Shown here piece by piece: positions 1 to 5,629 of a stretch of 6,509 bases of DNA (its first letter is position 1; each line of letters starts with the position of its first letter). A program made the position numbers and the translations under genes. A model generated the notes under the pieces. It was not told the DNA's origin. It saw nothing but the letters and a program-made list of their open reading frames with translations, and did not search any database. The stretch is from contig JALWGG010000277.1 of the NCBI GenBank assembly GCA_027013765.1, positions 1-6,509 of the forward strand, in the 5' to 3' direction. The DNA comes from Acidilobaceae archaeon (GTDB lineage Archaea; Thermoproteota; Thermoprotei_A; Sulfolobales; Acidilobaceae).

Positions 1-53
1 GGCCAACCCTAACCTCGCCCCCTCCTTCTCTCTTGCAAGTCTCTTAAAGTAGA

Positions 54-62
54 TTATTAAAA
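54..62 (+). promoter_or_regulatory. TATA-like box upstream of the foldable element
   Basis: An AT-rich stretch (TTATTAAAA) in otherwise GC-rich DNA resembles an archaeal TATA box. Its centre, near 58, is about 25 bases upstream of the start of the structured element at 83, the usual TATA-to-start distance in archaea. The same AT-rich block (42-66) could instead serve a leftward gene beyond the edge: on the minus strand a GGAGG-like stretch near 17-27 is followed by a TTG at 6-4. Direction is therefore uncertain. Confidence 0.35.
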
Positions 63-82
63 TTATCTATGCGTTAAGATGG

Positions 83-136
83 CGTCGGGTCATACCCGGT
101 GGAGGGCGGTCATCGCCCTAACCCGGCTCCCCGACG
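83..136 (+). ncRNA. putative small structured RNA
   Basis: This 54-base element folds on paper into a long GC-rich rod. The outer stem pairs CGTCGGG (83-89) with CCCGACG (130-136), seven pairs. The middle can pair the two CCGG copies (96-99 with 123-126). The tip is a six-pair hairpin, AGGGCG (103-108) with CGCCCT (114-119), closing a GTCAT loop. It also carries two copies each of GGTCAT (88, 108) and ACCCGG (94, 121). A TATA-like box sits about 25 bases upstream. It is too short for a tRNA, and I do not recognise convincing C/D or H/ACA boxes. The inverted repeat folds equally on either strand, so strand and even RNA status are inferred; a protein-binding DNA site is an alternative. Confidence 0.35.
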
Positions 137-150
137 TGCAAATCAAATCA

Positions 151-165
151 TCCCCTTAGAGGGGG
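151..165 (-). terminator. possible terminator hairpin after the SSB gene
   Basis: Two bases beyond the SSB stop codon, CCCCT (152-156) can pair with AGGGG (160-164) around a three-base loop, with an extra U-G pair outside. On the minus strand it is followed by ATGATTTGATTTG, which is only moderately T-rich. Crenarchaeal terminators mostly depend on T tracts, so this is a weak call based on position and pairing. Confidence 0.3.
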
Positions 166-166
166 G

Positions 167-607
167 CTACCTGCCGCTTCCTCCCCCGTAGCCGCGGCCG
201 CTATATCTCCCGCGGCCTCCACGGCGCGCGCCGTATCCCTGCCTCCACCCCCTGCTTGCCGCCTTGGGGGTATCCTCTGGGACCTCCTCCTCCCTGGGCA
301 CCTCCTCGTCGCTTATCCTGCGGATCTCGCCTTTGTAGCCCACGTTAAGCTGTACGTCGCCCCGGTAGGAGGTGGTCCAGGCCCCCTGGATCTCCACTGC
401 CTCGCCCTCCTCCAGGGTTCCCGCGTGCTTGCCCCACAGGGTCACCTTAACTCTCCCAGTCTCATCTCCTATGACGGCCTCACTTATCCTCCTAGGACCC
501 TTCCTGGTCTGGATGACCTTGGGCTCCTCGGCCGAGAGGACCCGGCCCTTTACGGTTACATCATCCATCCCTTCCTTGAGGGAGGATACCTTCCTTTCTT
601 CCTCCAA
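167..607 (-). CDS. ssb: single-stranded DNA binding protein, crenarchaeal OB-fold type
   Basis: This 146-residue protein binds single-stranded DNA during replication and repair. It closely resembles the roughly 148-residue Sulfolobus SSB: one OB fold (about residues 10-100) containing ISEAVIGDETGRVKVTLWGKH and GAWTTSYRG. The base-stacking aromatics of Sulfolobus SSB (W56, W75, F79) correspond to W58, W77 and Y81. A charged linker rich in Glu and Pro (100-114) leads to an Arg/Gly/Tyr-rich tail (118-146). That tail ends without the acidic tip seen in Sulfolobus. The TTG start at 607 is chosen because it gives family length and N-terminus (MEEERKVSSLKEG), has a GAGG eight bases upstream, and lies downstream of a TATA box at 677-686. 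The frame stays open to an ATG at 694, which would add 29 residues with no family resemblance. The product is confident; the start is less so. Confidence 0.93.
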   Translation of the reverse strand: MEEERKVSSLKEGMDDVTVKGRVLSAEEPKVIQTRKGPRRISEAVIGDETGRVKVTLWGKHAGTLEEGEAVEIQGAWTTSYRGDVQLNVGYKGEIRRISDEEVPREEEVPEDTPKAASRGWRQGYGARRGGRGRYSGRGYGGGSGR

Positions 608-676
608 TACTCCTTCCTCTCCTATACTCTTCCTGTAGCCAGCGGGTGCTGGCCACCTAACTGGTCCCGGGCAGGG

Positions 677-686
677 CTTATAAAGG
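677..686 (-). promoter_or_regulatory. TATA box for the SSB gene
   Basis: On the minus strand this reads CCTTTATAAG, a good archaeal TATA box. It predicts a transcript start near 655 and a leader of roughly 45-50 bases before the TTG at 607. It lies inside codons 4-6 of the longer reading frame that begins at 694, so a transcript from it could not encode that longer form. A second candidate, CGTTATAATG on the minus strand (726-717), would start transcription near 695 and could give a leaderless message from the ATG at 694. Confidence 0.5.
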
Positions 687-783
687 TAACTCATGAGTGT
701 ACCTGGCTTATCTACGCATTATAACGTCCTATATTAATCATTATTATGTATAATATGATAGTTATTAAGTTGGGTGTAATTCA

Positions 784-844
784 GGTCCACTAGAAGGGAC
801 CCGTTGAGGCGTGCCTGGGGGGCTAGGATTTTACTACCTCAACG
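784..844. other. foldable segment of unknown role
   Basis: Two stems lie directly against each other. GGTCC (784-788) pairs with GGACC (797-801) around an eight-base loop. The next base then starts an eight-pair stem, CGTTGAGG (802-809) with CCTCAACG (837-844). TATA-like sequences at 749-758 and 761-769 would place a plus-strand start at about 778-789, near its left edge. I see no tRNA, C/D or H/ACA signature. It may be a small RNA, a protein-binding site, or chance pairing. Confidence 0.3.
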
Positions 845-992
845 TTAACGTGTCTGCATGGGTGGGGGTGAGGTGTTCCGGTTTCATCCGACGATGTATA
901 TGGGGATAGGTTACTCCACCGACCCGCCCTCCCCCTTTCTTGAGTATCTATATGTTTAAATGATTGTGTTTACCCTGGTATGGTCAGGCATT

Positions 993-1002
993 AATTTATA
1001 TA
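993..1002 (+). promoter_or_regulatory. TATA box of the aromatic amino acid operon
   Basis: AATTTATATA lies about 26 bases upstream of a predicted start near 1022-1024. That start is followed by a Shine-Dalgarno sequence, GAGGTG (1036-1041), and an ATG at 1048. It is the best-placed promoter for the six-gene rightward cluster, and no AT-rich gap occurs between later genes. Another TATA-like sequence, GTTTAAATG (953-961), lies further upstream. Confidence 0.5.
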
Positions 1003-1047
1003 TTCCGTGAATGTAACGGGCTATACGTGAGATGTGAGGTGCAGGTG

Positions 1048-1071
1048 ATGGAGCGCCAATATCCACTGTAA
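1048..1071 (+). other. seven-codon ORF with good ribosome site; true gene start or leader
   Basis: ATG at 1048 begins MERQYPL and stops at TAA (1069-1071). GAGGTG (1036-1041) is six bases upstream, the best-looking ribosome site near the operon start. The transketolase frame is open from 1038 to 1145 without an ATG, GTG or TTG. One extra base between about 1051 and 1067 would join this ATG to that frame. I therefore suspect this is the original start of the transketolase subunit, separated by a frameshift or base-call error. A short leader peptide is the alternative, though I see no attenuator-like structure. Confidence 0.35.
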
Positions 1072-1145
1072 ACCCGGTTCTCCCCCGCTCGCTCTTACCT
1101 AGGATCCTTGATGAAGCCTCCACACGGCTAAGGAGTGCTTGGAGC

Positions 1146-1793
1146 ATGTTTGAGGAGCTGGCTTCCAACGGGTCTGCATGGCACGTGGCCTCCTCCAGGT
1201 CGGCCCTCAATATAATAGCCGCCGTGTATGGGGTATGGATCCCCCTGGGCAGGATCCTGGGTGTTGAGAGGGTTGGGCTCTTAAGCAAGGGCCATGCAAG
1301 CATGGCCCTCTACACCTGGCTAGCAGCCTCAGGGGCTATAGGCGTTGACGAGTTGAAGAGCTACCTATCACCCCGGGGCAGGCTCCAGGCACACCCGGAG
1401 GCTGGCAGGGTCCCGGGTATAGTGGCCTCCACCGGCAGCCTCGGCCAGGGCCTCTCAATAGCTAATGGCATAGTGATGGCGTCCAGGATTGATGGGAAGC
1501 CTAGGGAGGCAGCGGTCATACTAGGGGATGGGGAGCTTGATGAGGGGCAGGTGTGGGAGGCGGCTGCAACCGCCTCTGCGAAGAGGCTGGAGGGTGTGAT
1601 AGCTGTTATAGATAGGAACCTGATACAGCATACCGGGAGGACTGAGGAGGTTAAGCCCAAGGAGCCCCTAGAGGATAGGTGGAGGAGCTTCGGGTGGCAC
1701 GTTGTCACCGTGGACAACAGGCTGGAGGATATCGCGTGGGCCATGGTTGATAGGCCCCGTGGGAGGCCTCTGGCGGTGATCGTGAGGCAGTAA
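1146..1793 (+). CDS. transketolase, N-terminal (thiamine diphosphate-binding) subunit
   Basis: Archaeal transketolase is often split into two subunits; this one carries the pyrophosphate domain. It transfers two-carbon units and here probably supplies erythrose 4-phosphate for the shikimate pathway. From ATG 1146 there are 215 residues. AWHVASSRSALNIIAAVY (11-28) takes the place of the usual SGHPGGSLS region, keeping H13. LSKGHASMALY (46-56) keeps H50, and TGSLGQGLSIANG (96-108) is typical. GDGELDEGQ (127-135) through N158 forms the thiamine diphosphate and metal motif. Upstream in-frame codons (1059-1145) encode a helix resembling the normal N-terminus but have no canonical start, so ATG 1146 probably truncates the protein. 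SD-like AAGGAG lies 10 bases before 1146. The C-terminus stops at GRPLAVIVRQ, without the usual VKGKG segment. The next gene begins 20 bases later. Confidence 0.85.
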   Translation: MFEELASNGSAWHVASSRSALNIIAAVYGVWIPLGRILGVERVGLLSKGHASMALYTWLAASGAIGVDELKSYLSPRGRLQAHPEAGRVPGIVASTGSLGQGLSIANGIVMASRIDGKPREAAVILGDGELDEGQVWEAAATASAKRLEGVIAVIDRNLIQHTGRTEEVKPKEPLEDRWRSFGWHVVTVDNRLEDIAWAMVDRPRGRPLAVIVRQ

Positions 1794-1813
1794 CCGTCTA
1801 GGGGTGGAGGAGT

Positions 1814-2758
1814 ATGCTGGTCTTCGAGAGCTATAGGAGGGCAGTGTCCAGTATACTCGCAGAGCTGGGGGAGGAGGTCGAGGACCTCGTGGTCCTGGAC
1901 GCCGACACGGGCAGGTCCACGGGTAGCCTGGCGTTCGGCAAGAAGTTCCCCCAGAGGTACATTAATGTTGGGATAAGCGAGCAGGACCTCATAGGGACTG
2001 CCGCGGGGCTCGCCATCGCTGGCCTCCGCCCGGTGGCCATGGGGTTCTCGATGTTTATCATGAGGGCATTCGAGCAGATAAGGAATACCATTGCAAGGGA
2101 TAGGCTGAACGTCAAGATTATAGCAACCCACTCCGGGCTCTCGCCCCACATAGACGGCGCCTCCCACCAGAGCCTTGAGGATATTGCTGTAATGAGGAGT
2201 ATACCTGGGATGACCGTCGTGGTGCCGGCAGACTATATGGCGACTAGGGGGCTTGCCAGGGAGGCCATCCTCCAGCACAGGGGGCCGCTATACATGAGGC
2301 TGGGTAGGGATAACGCCGTTAAGGTGTATGATAGTGATGAGGGGTTCCGGATAGGCGGGTCCAGGGTGGTGGCGGACCCTGTTGATGTTGTAATCTATGC
2401 AGTGGGCCCTATGGTCGGCATCTCACTGGAGGCGGCGAGGCTCTTGGCTAGGAGCGGGGTTAGGGCTGGCGTCATAGACTTGTACACCGTTAAGCCTATA
2501 GACGCTGATAGGATTAGGAGGGCTAGCTCTAGGAGTATTCTATCGGTAACCGTGGAGGAGCACAATATATATGGGGGGCTCGGGGGCGCCGTTGCAGAGG
2601 TCCTCGCAACCAGCGGGGCTGGGAGGCTACTCATGATCGGCGTCGAGGAGAGGTTCGGAGCCTCCTCCAAGGACTATAATGAGCTACTAGAGATGGCTGG
2701 GCTCACCCCAAGATCCATAGCATCAAGGATAGAGGCTGCTATTGCAAGGGTCAGGTGA
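1814..2758 (+). CDS. transketolase, C-terminal subunit
   Basis: This 314-residue protein is of normal length for the archaeal subunit holding the pyrimidine-binding and C-terminal domains, and it pairs with the preceding subunit. E56 in INVGISEQDLIG (50-61) is the expected glutamate that activates the thiamine diphosphate aminopyrimidine. THSGLSPHIDGASHQSLED follows, as in transketolase and DXS-like enzymes, then VVVPADYMATR and a C-terminal domain with the family ending FGASSKDYNELLEMAGLT. The ATG is preceded by GGTGGAGGAG at 1803-1812. It ends one base before the shikimate kinase start, so co-translation is likely. The sequence resembles both transketolase and DXP synthase C-halves; the split layout and operon favour transketolase. 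Supplying E4P for aromatics is inferred from context. Confidence 0.92.
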   Translation: MLVFESYRRAVSSILAELGEEVEDLVVLDADTGRSTGSLAFGKKFPQRYINVGISEQDLIGTAAGLAIAGLRPVAMGFSMFIMRAFEQIRNTIARDRLNVKIIATHSGLSPHIDGASHQSLEDIAVMRSIPGMTVVVPADYMATRGLAREAILQHRGPLYMRLGRDNAVKVYDSDEGFRIGGSRVVADPVDVVIYAVGPMVGISLEAARLLARSGVRAGVIDLYTVKPIDADRIRRASSRSILSVTVEEHNIYGGLGGAVAEVLATSGAGRLLMIGVEERFGASSKDYNELLEMAGLTPRSIASRIEAAIARVR

Positions 2759-2759
2759 C

Positions 2760-3572
2760 ATGACCGCGGTAGGGACTGCCAGGGGCGGGATAACGGTGCT
2801 CAACGCCATAGGCACCGGTATAGGGGGGGCCGTAGGCATAGACCTGCCGGTAGTGGCATGGGCCTCCTGGGGTAGTGGGAGGAGCTGGAGCAACTATATG
2901 GATATACCAGGAAGGATCGTAGAGGCTGTATCCCGCGTAACCGGGGTCCAGGAGGAGTACCATGTCAGGGTGCACTCATGCATCCCGCCATCCAGGGGGT
3001 TGAAGAGTAGTAGTGCACTAGTCAATTCAATGATCGAGGCGGTCCTGAGGCTCAAGGGGGTGAACCCCGACCCCATAACAGTTGCCAGGCTGGGCGTGGA
3101 GGCCTCCAGGATCGCGGGCATAACGGTTACCGGGGCCTATGATGACAGCCTCGCATCAAAGATGCCCGGAGTCTTCATAACGAACAACTACACGCTAGAG
3201 GTGATAGCAACCCATAGAGTCCCGAGGGCCAGGGTAGTGATCCTTGTACCAGGCAGGGAGAACCCTATAACCAGCGTGGACCCAGGAGCCTTCAAGGCCT
3301 ATAAGGACCTCTACATGAGGGCCTACAAGCTGGCAGTCGAGGGAAAGTGGCTTGAGGCCATACCACTAAACAGCCTGGCAACGCTCAGGGCAACGGGTCT
3401 AGAGGACCTGTGGGCCCCCCTGGAGGAGGTCCTCACCCTGCCATCAACATGGAGCGCCGGTGTGAGTGGCAAGGGGCCAGCACTCTTCGCCATAACCAGC
3501 AGGCCAGCCGATGTCGAGGACCTCTGGAGGAGGCATGGAGACCTGGTCATAACCGAGATAGCGGGTGGATAG
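2760..3572 (+). CDS. aroK: shikimate kinase, archaeal GHMP-kinase type
   Basis: This protein phosphorylates shikimate to shikimate 3-phosphate with ATP. It belongs to the archaeal GHMP superfamily form, unrelated to bacterial P-loop AroK. It has 270 residues, close to the M. jannaschii enzyme. GGITVLNAIGTGIGGAVGID (9-28) matches the family N-terminus. PPSRGLKSSSA (76-86) is the GHMP ATP-binding glycine/serine loop. TVTGAYDDSLAS (122-133) is a hallmark of archaeal shikimate kinase, and GVSGKGPALFAI (234-245) is the C-terminal GHMP motif. ATG 2760 is chosen because it begins directly after the transketolase stop and fits the family N-terminus. An upstream in-frame TTG at 2742 would add six residues overlapping the previous gene. 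The chorismate mutase start follows two bases after the stop. Confidence 0.93.
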   Translation: MTAVGTARGGITVLNAIGTGIGGAVGIDLPVVAWASWGSGRSWSNYMDIPGRIVEAVSRVTGVQEEYHVRVHSCIPPSRGLKSSSALVNSMIEAVLRLKGVNPDPITVARLGVEASRIAGITVTGAYDDSLASKMPGVFITNNYTLEVIATHRVPRARVVILVPGRENPITSVDPGAFKAYKDLYMRAYKLAVEGKWLEAIPLNSLATLRATGLEDLWAPLEEVLTLPSTWSAGVSGKGPALFAITSRPADVEDLWRRHGDLVITEIAGG

Positions 3573-3574
3573 CG

Positions 3575-3808
3575 GTGGAGGGCCTCGAAGCATTGAGGAG
3601 GGAGATCGATGCAATAGACTCTATGATACTAGACCTGCTTAGGAGGAGGATGGAGGTGTGCAGGAAGATAAAACTCTACAAGATCCACAACGGGCTCCCC
3701 CTAAGGGACGAGGCCAGGGAGGCGGAGGTCCTCTCAAGGGCCGAGCCATTCACTAATATATTCCAGGAGATCATACGGAGTTGCCGGGAGGTGGAGGCCG
3801 CTGTTTAA
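3575..3808 (+). CDS. chorismate mutase, AroQ class
   Basis: This protein rearranges chorismate to prephenate, the branch point to tyrosine and phenylalanine. It is a 77-residue all-helical AroQ domain. Aligned with the E. coli domain at a constant offset of three, the active-site residues are present: R8 (R11), R25 (R28), K36 (K39), D45 (D48), R48 (R51) and E49 (E52). The last position, Q88 in E. coli, is E74 here; yeast chorismate mutase also has Glu at that site. The GTG start at 3575 is supported by GGTGG (3564-3568) six bases upstream and by its position just after the shikimate kinase stop. The frame is open far upstream, but that part overlaps shikimate kinase and shows no family resemblance. 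Its end overlaps the likely aminotransferase start by eight bases. A one-base change in TTT (3804-3806) would fuse the two. Confidence 0.9.
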   Translation: MEGLEALRREIDAIDSMILDLLRRRMEVCRKIKLYKIHNGLPLRDEAREAEVLSRAEPFTNIFQEIIRSCREVEAAV

Positions 3809-4847
3809 CATATACGAGTTCCACGCCTACCTGCTCAGCAGGAACCCCTGGGCCAGGCTTGATATAGGGAACCCCGACATACCGGCTGATCCAAGAATCA
3901 TAGAGGCGCTGAAGGAGGCATCTGGCAGGACGGGGTACTCCACGTATAAGGGGGAGCAGGAGCTCGTGGAGGCGGTCGCGGACCTGCACGGCGTCGAGCC
4001 CAGCGAGGTCCTCATAACCCCCGGCGGCAAGTTTGGGATAGCTGCTAGCATCTATAAGGCTGGGAGCATAGGCGTCATAGCACCCTACTGGCCCGCATAT
4101 AGGATGCAGGCCGAGGTCCTCAAGACGGGGTTCAGGGTTGTAGCTGAGTCTAGGATGGAGGACTCCTGGGTCCCCAGGGACTATAGCCTTGATGGGGTGG
4201 ATACGCTCGTCATAAATTATCCAAACAACCCCACCGGGGCCCTCCCAAGGAGCTTCCTGAGGGACCTGCTCGACGACGCCTCCAGGAGGGGGGTTAGGAT
4301 AGTGTCTGACGAGGTCTATAGGGACCTAGTGTATAGTGGGGGCGAGTGGAGCGCCCTGGACCATGGTATAGAGAATAGGGTTATAGTGTACAGCTTCTCC
4401 AAGACATTCTCCATACCAGGATTCAGGATAGGGTATGTGGTAGGTGATAGGAGTATACTGAGGGAGGTGGCAAGGTTCATACAGGCCACATACACCAGCA
4501 CCCCCAAGCCCATGCAGGCGGCAGCCCTGAGGGCCCTGGAGATCAGGGATGAGGTGGTCGCTGGGGTTAGGAGGGTCTATATGGAGAGGATAGAGGCGTT
4601 CAACAAGCACTCGGGAGGGGTCCTAGAGTATGTGGAGCCCGTTGGGGGGATGTACATATTCGCCCGTGTAAACCCCCCGGTTGACGATACAGAGTTTGTA
4701 TACAGGCTAGCCGATGAAGGCGTCGGCGCCTTCCCAGGCAGCGCCTTCGGGTCAGCCTACAAGGGCTTCGTCAGGATAACACTAACAGTCCCTCCCAGCA
4801 CCGTGCCCAGGGTTATAGACGCGTTCAAGAGGGCAGCAGGGGGTTGA
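3801..4847 (+). CDS. fold-type I aminotransferase, probable aromatic amino acid transaminase
   Basis: This PLP enzyme is placed between chorismate mutase and prephenate dehydrogenase, so it probably transaminates hydroxyphenylpyruvate, phenylpyruvate or prephenate. Numbered from CTG 3801 it has 348 residues. LDIGNPDIP (20-28) and GYSTYKGEQELVEAV are the class I N-terminal segments. PNNPTG (141-146) and SDEVY (169-173) bind PLP, K201 in SFSKTF is the Schiff-base lysine, R209 follows in GFRIGY, and FVRIT near 325 holds the carboxylate-binding arginine. The conserved N-terminus begins before any ATG, GTG or TTG; the first is GTG 3966, which would delete 55 residues. CTG 3801 is proposed because GAGGTG (3788-3793) lies seven bases upstream; it is unproven. 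A CM-aminotransferase fusion broken by one extra T in GTTTAAC is the main alternative. Its TGA overlaps the next TTG start. Substrate is inferred from context. Confidence 0.85.
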   Translation: MFNIYEFHAYLLSRNPWARLDIGNPDIPADPRIIEALKEASGRTGYSTYKGEQELVEAVADLHGVEPSEVLITPGGKFGIAASIYKAGSIGVIAPYWPAYRMQAEVLKTGFRVVAESRMEDSWVPRDYSLDGVDTLVINYPNNPTGALPRSFLRDLLDDASRRGVRIVSDEVYRDLVYSGGEWSALDHGIENRVIVYSFSKTFSIPGFRIGYVVGDRSILREVARFIQATYTSTPKPMQAAALRALEIRDEVVAGVRRVYMERIEAFNKHSGGVLEYVEPVGGMYIFARVNPPVDDTEFVYRLADEGVGAFPGSAFGSAYKGFVRITLTVPPSTVPRVIDAFKRAAGG

Positions 4848-5629
4848 GGCTGGGCATCATAGGATTAGGGGGCATGGGGTCCTGGCTGGCCCTGAGAGCA
4901 GTTAAGAGCGGGATCACCGTTTACGGGTATGACAAGGACCCGGGCAAGGGCGCTGGGATAGATGGTGTGAGGCGTGGGGACAGTATAAACTGGGTGCTGG
5001 AGAATAGTGACACCGTAATAATTGCAACCCCCCCAGCGGCACTCCCCGGCATATTAGATGAGATAGCGTCGAGCGGCTGGAGGGGCTCTCTGGCAGATAT
5101 ATCCACCTTCAAGAAGAGGGTTATACCACTGCTCGAAAGGCTCCCCCGGGGGGTTAGGGCCGCATCCCTACACCCACTCTTCGGGCCCAGGGCGGGGCTT
5201 GATAGGAGGTATAAGGTCCTCATAGTGCCCGTCCCGGGCCGGGAGGGCGATGTAGAGCCCTTCAGGATCCTCCTGGACAGGCTTGGGCTCTCATGGAGCG
5301 TGATGGATTATAGGAGGCATGACAGGATCATGGGGCTAGTCATAGGGCTCCCCTACGCCATAGGGCACGCCCTCTCAAGGATCCTGGGGGAGGACCTTGA
5401 GTCTGCGCTTGAGGCTTCAGGTACAACGTTCAAGTCGCTATACCTCCTCCTCTCAACCGTCTCCGACCCGGAGGAGCTCGTCGAGTCGATACTAGGCGAC
5501 CCGGATACAAGGTACTGGATCGAGAGGCTGAGGGAGGAGCTGGGTAGGGCCGCTGGTAGGAGGGACCTGGGCCTATACCAGGTCCTCTACTGCCTGGTTG
5601 AGGAGTGCTATTCAAGGCATCTGTCTTAG
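4844..5629 (+). CDS. tyrA: prephenate dehydrogenase
   Basis: This protein oxidatively decarboxylates prephenate to 4-hydroxyphenylpyruvate for tyrosine; arogenate as substrate cannot be excluded. It has 261 residues, compact for the family and without a fused mutase or ACT domain. A Rossmann fold opens with GLGGMG (7-12), and D30 at the end of the second strand suggests NAD rather than NADP. VIIATPP (58-64), LADISTFKK (83-91) and SLHPLFGPRAG (108-118) are TyrA motifs, with H110 matching the catalytic histidine. HDRIMGLVIGLPYAIGHAL is the start of the helical dimerisation domain. The TTG start (4844) overlaps the aminotransferase stop as TTGA, implying translational coupling. The 3' end overlaps the convergent gene by 18 bases. 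Confidence 0.93.
   Translation: MRLGIIGLGGMGSWLALRAVKSGITVYGYDKDPGKGAGIDGVRRGDSINWVLENSDTVIIATPPAALPGILDEIASSGWRGSLADISTFKKRVIPLLERLPRGVRAASLHPLFGPRAGLDRRYKVLIVPVPGREGDVEPFRILLDRLGLSWSVMDYRRHDRIMGLVIGLPYAIGHALSRILGEDLESALEASGTTFKSLYLLLSTVSDPEELVESILGDPDTRYWIERLREELGRAAGRRDLGLYQVLYCLVEECYSRHLS

Larger units (their letters stand above)
695..1047. other. intergenic region between SSB and the aromatic operon
   Basis: No convincing coding sequence is seen here on either strand. The region holds an AT-rich block (715-780) with several TATA-like sequences facing both ways, a foldable segment (784-844), and G-rich (860-873) then C-rich (923-936) tracts that may pair loosely. A second AT-rich block (948-1003) contains the probable operon promoter. 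Both neighbouring genes read away from it, so it is a divergent promoter region, unusually long for so compact a genome. Confidence 0.6.

Noticed and set aside
83..136. tRNA gene
   Set aside because: The outer seven-pair stem looks like an acceptor stem, but the element is only 54 bases and has no cloverleaf, anticodon arm or T-loop sequence.
372..724. Two plus-strand open frames of 88 and 99 residues over the SSB gene
   Set aside because: They lie opposite the well-conserved SSB frame and show no recognisable motifs or convincing ribosome sites.
784..801. Replication origin recognition box
   Set aside because: TCCACTAGAAGGG only loosely recalls a crenarchaeal ORB core, occurs once, and lacks the inverted partners and adjacent AT-rich unwinding layout expected of an origin.
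956..1303. 115-residue minus-strand open frame across the operon promoter
   Set aside because: It runs through the predicted TATA box and antisense to the conserved transketolase N-terminus, with no family resemblance.
1361..2278. 305-residue minus-strand open frame opposite the transketolase genes
   Set aside because: It is antisense to two clearly recognisable genes, has a Pro/Ser/His-rich composition without domain resemblance, and is explained by the GC-rich codon bias.
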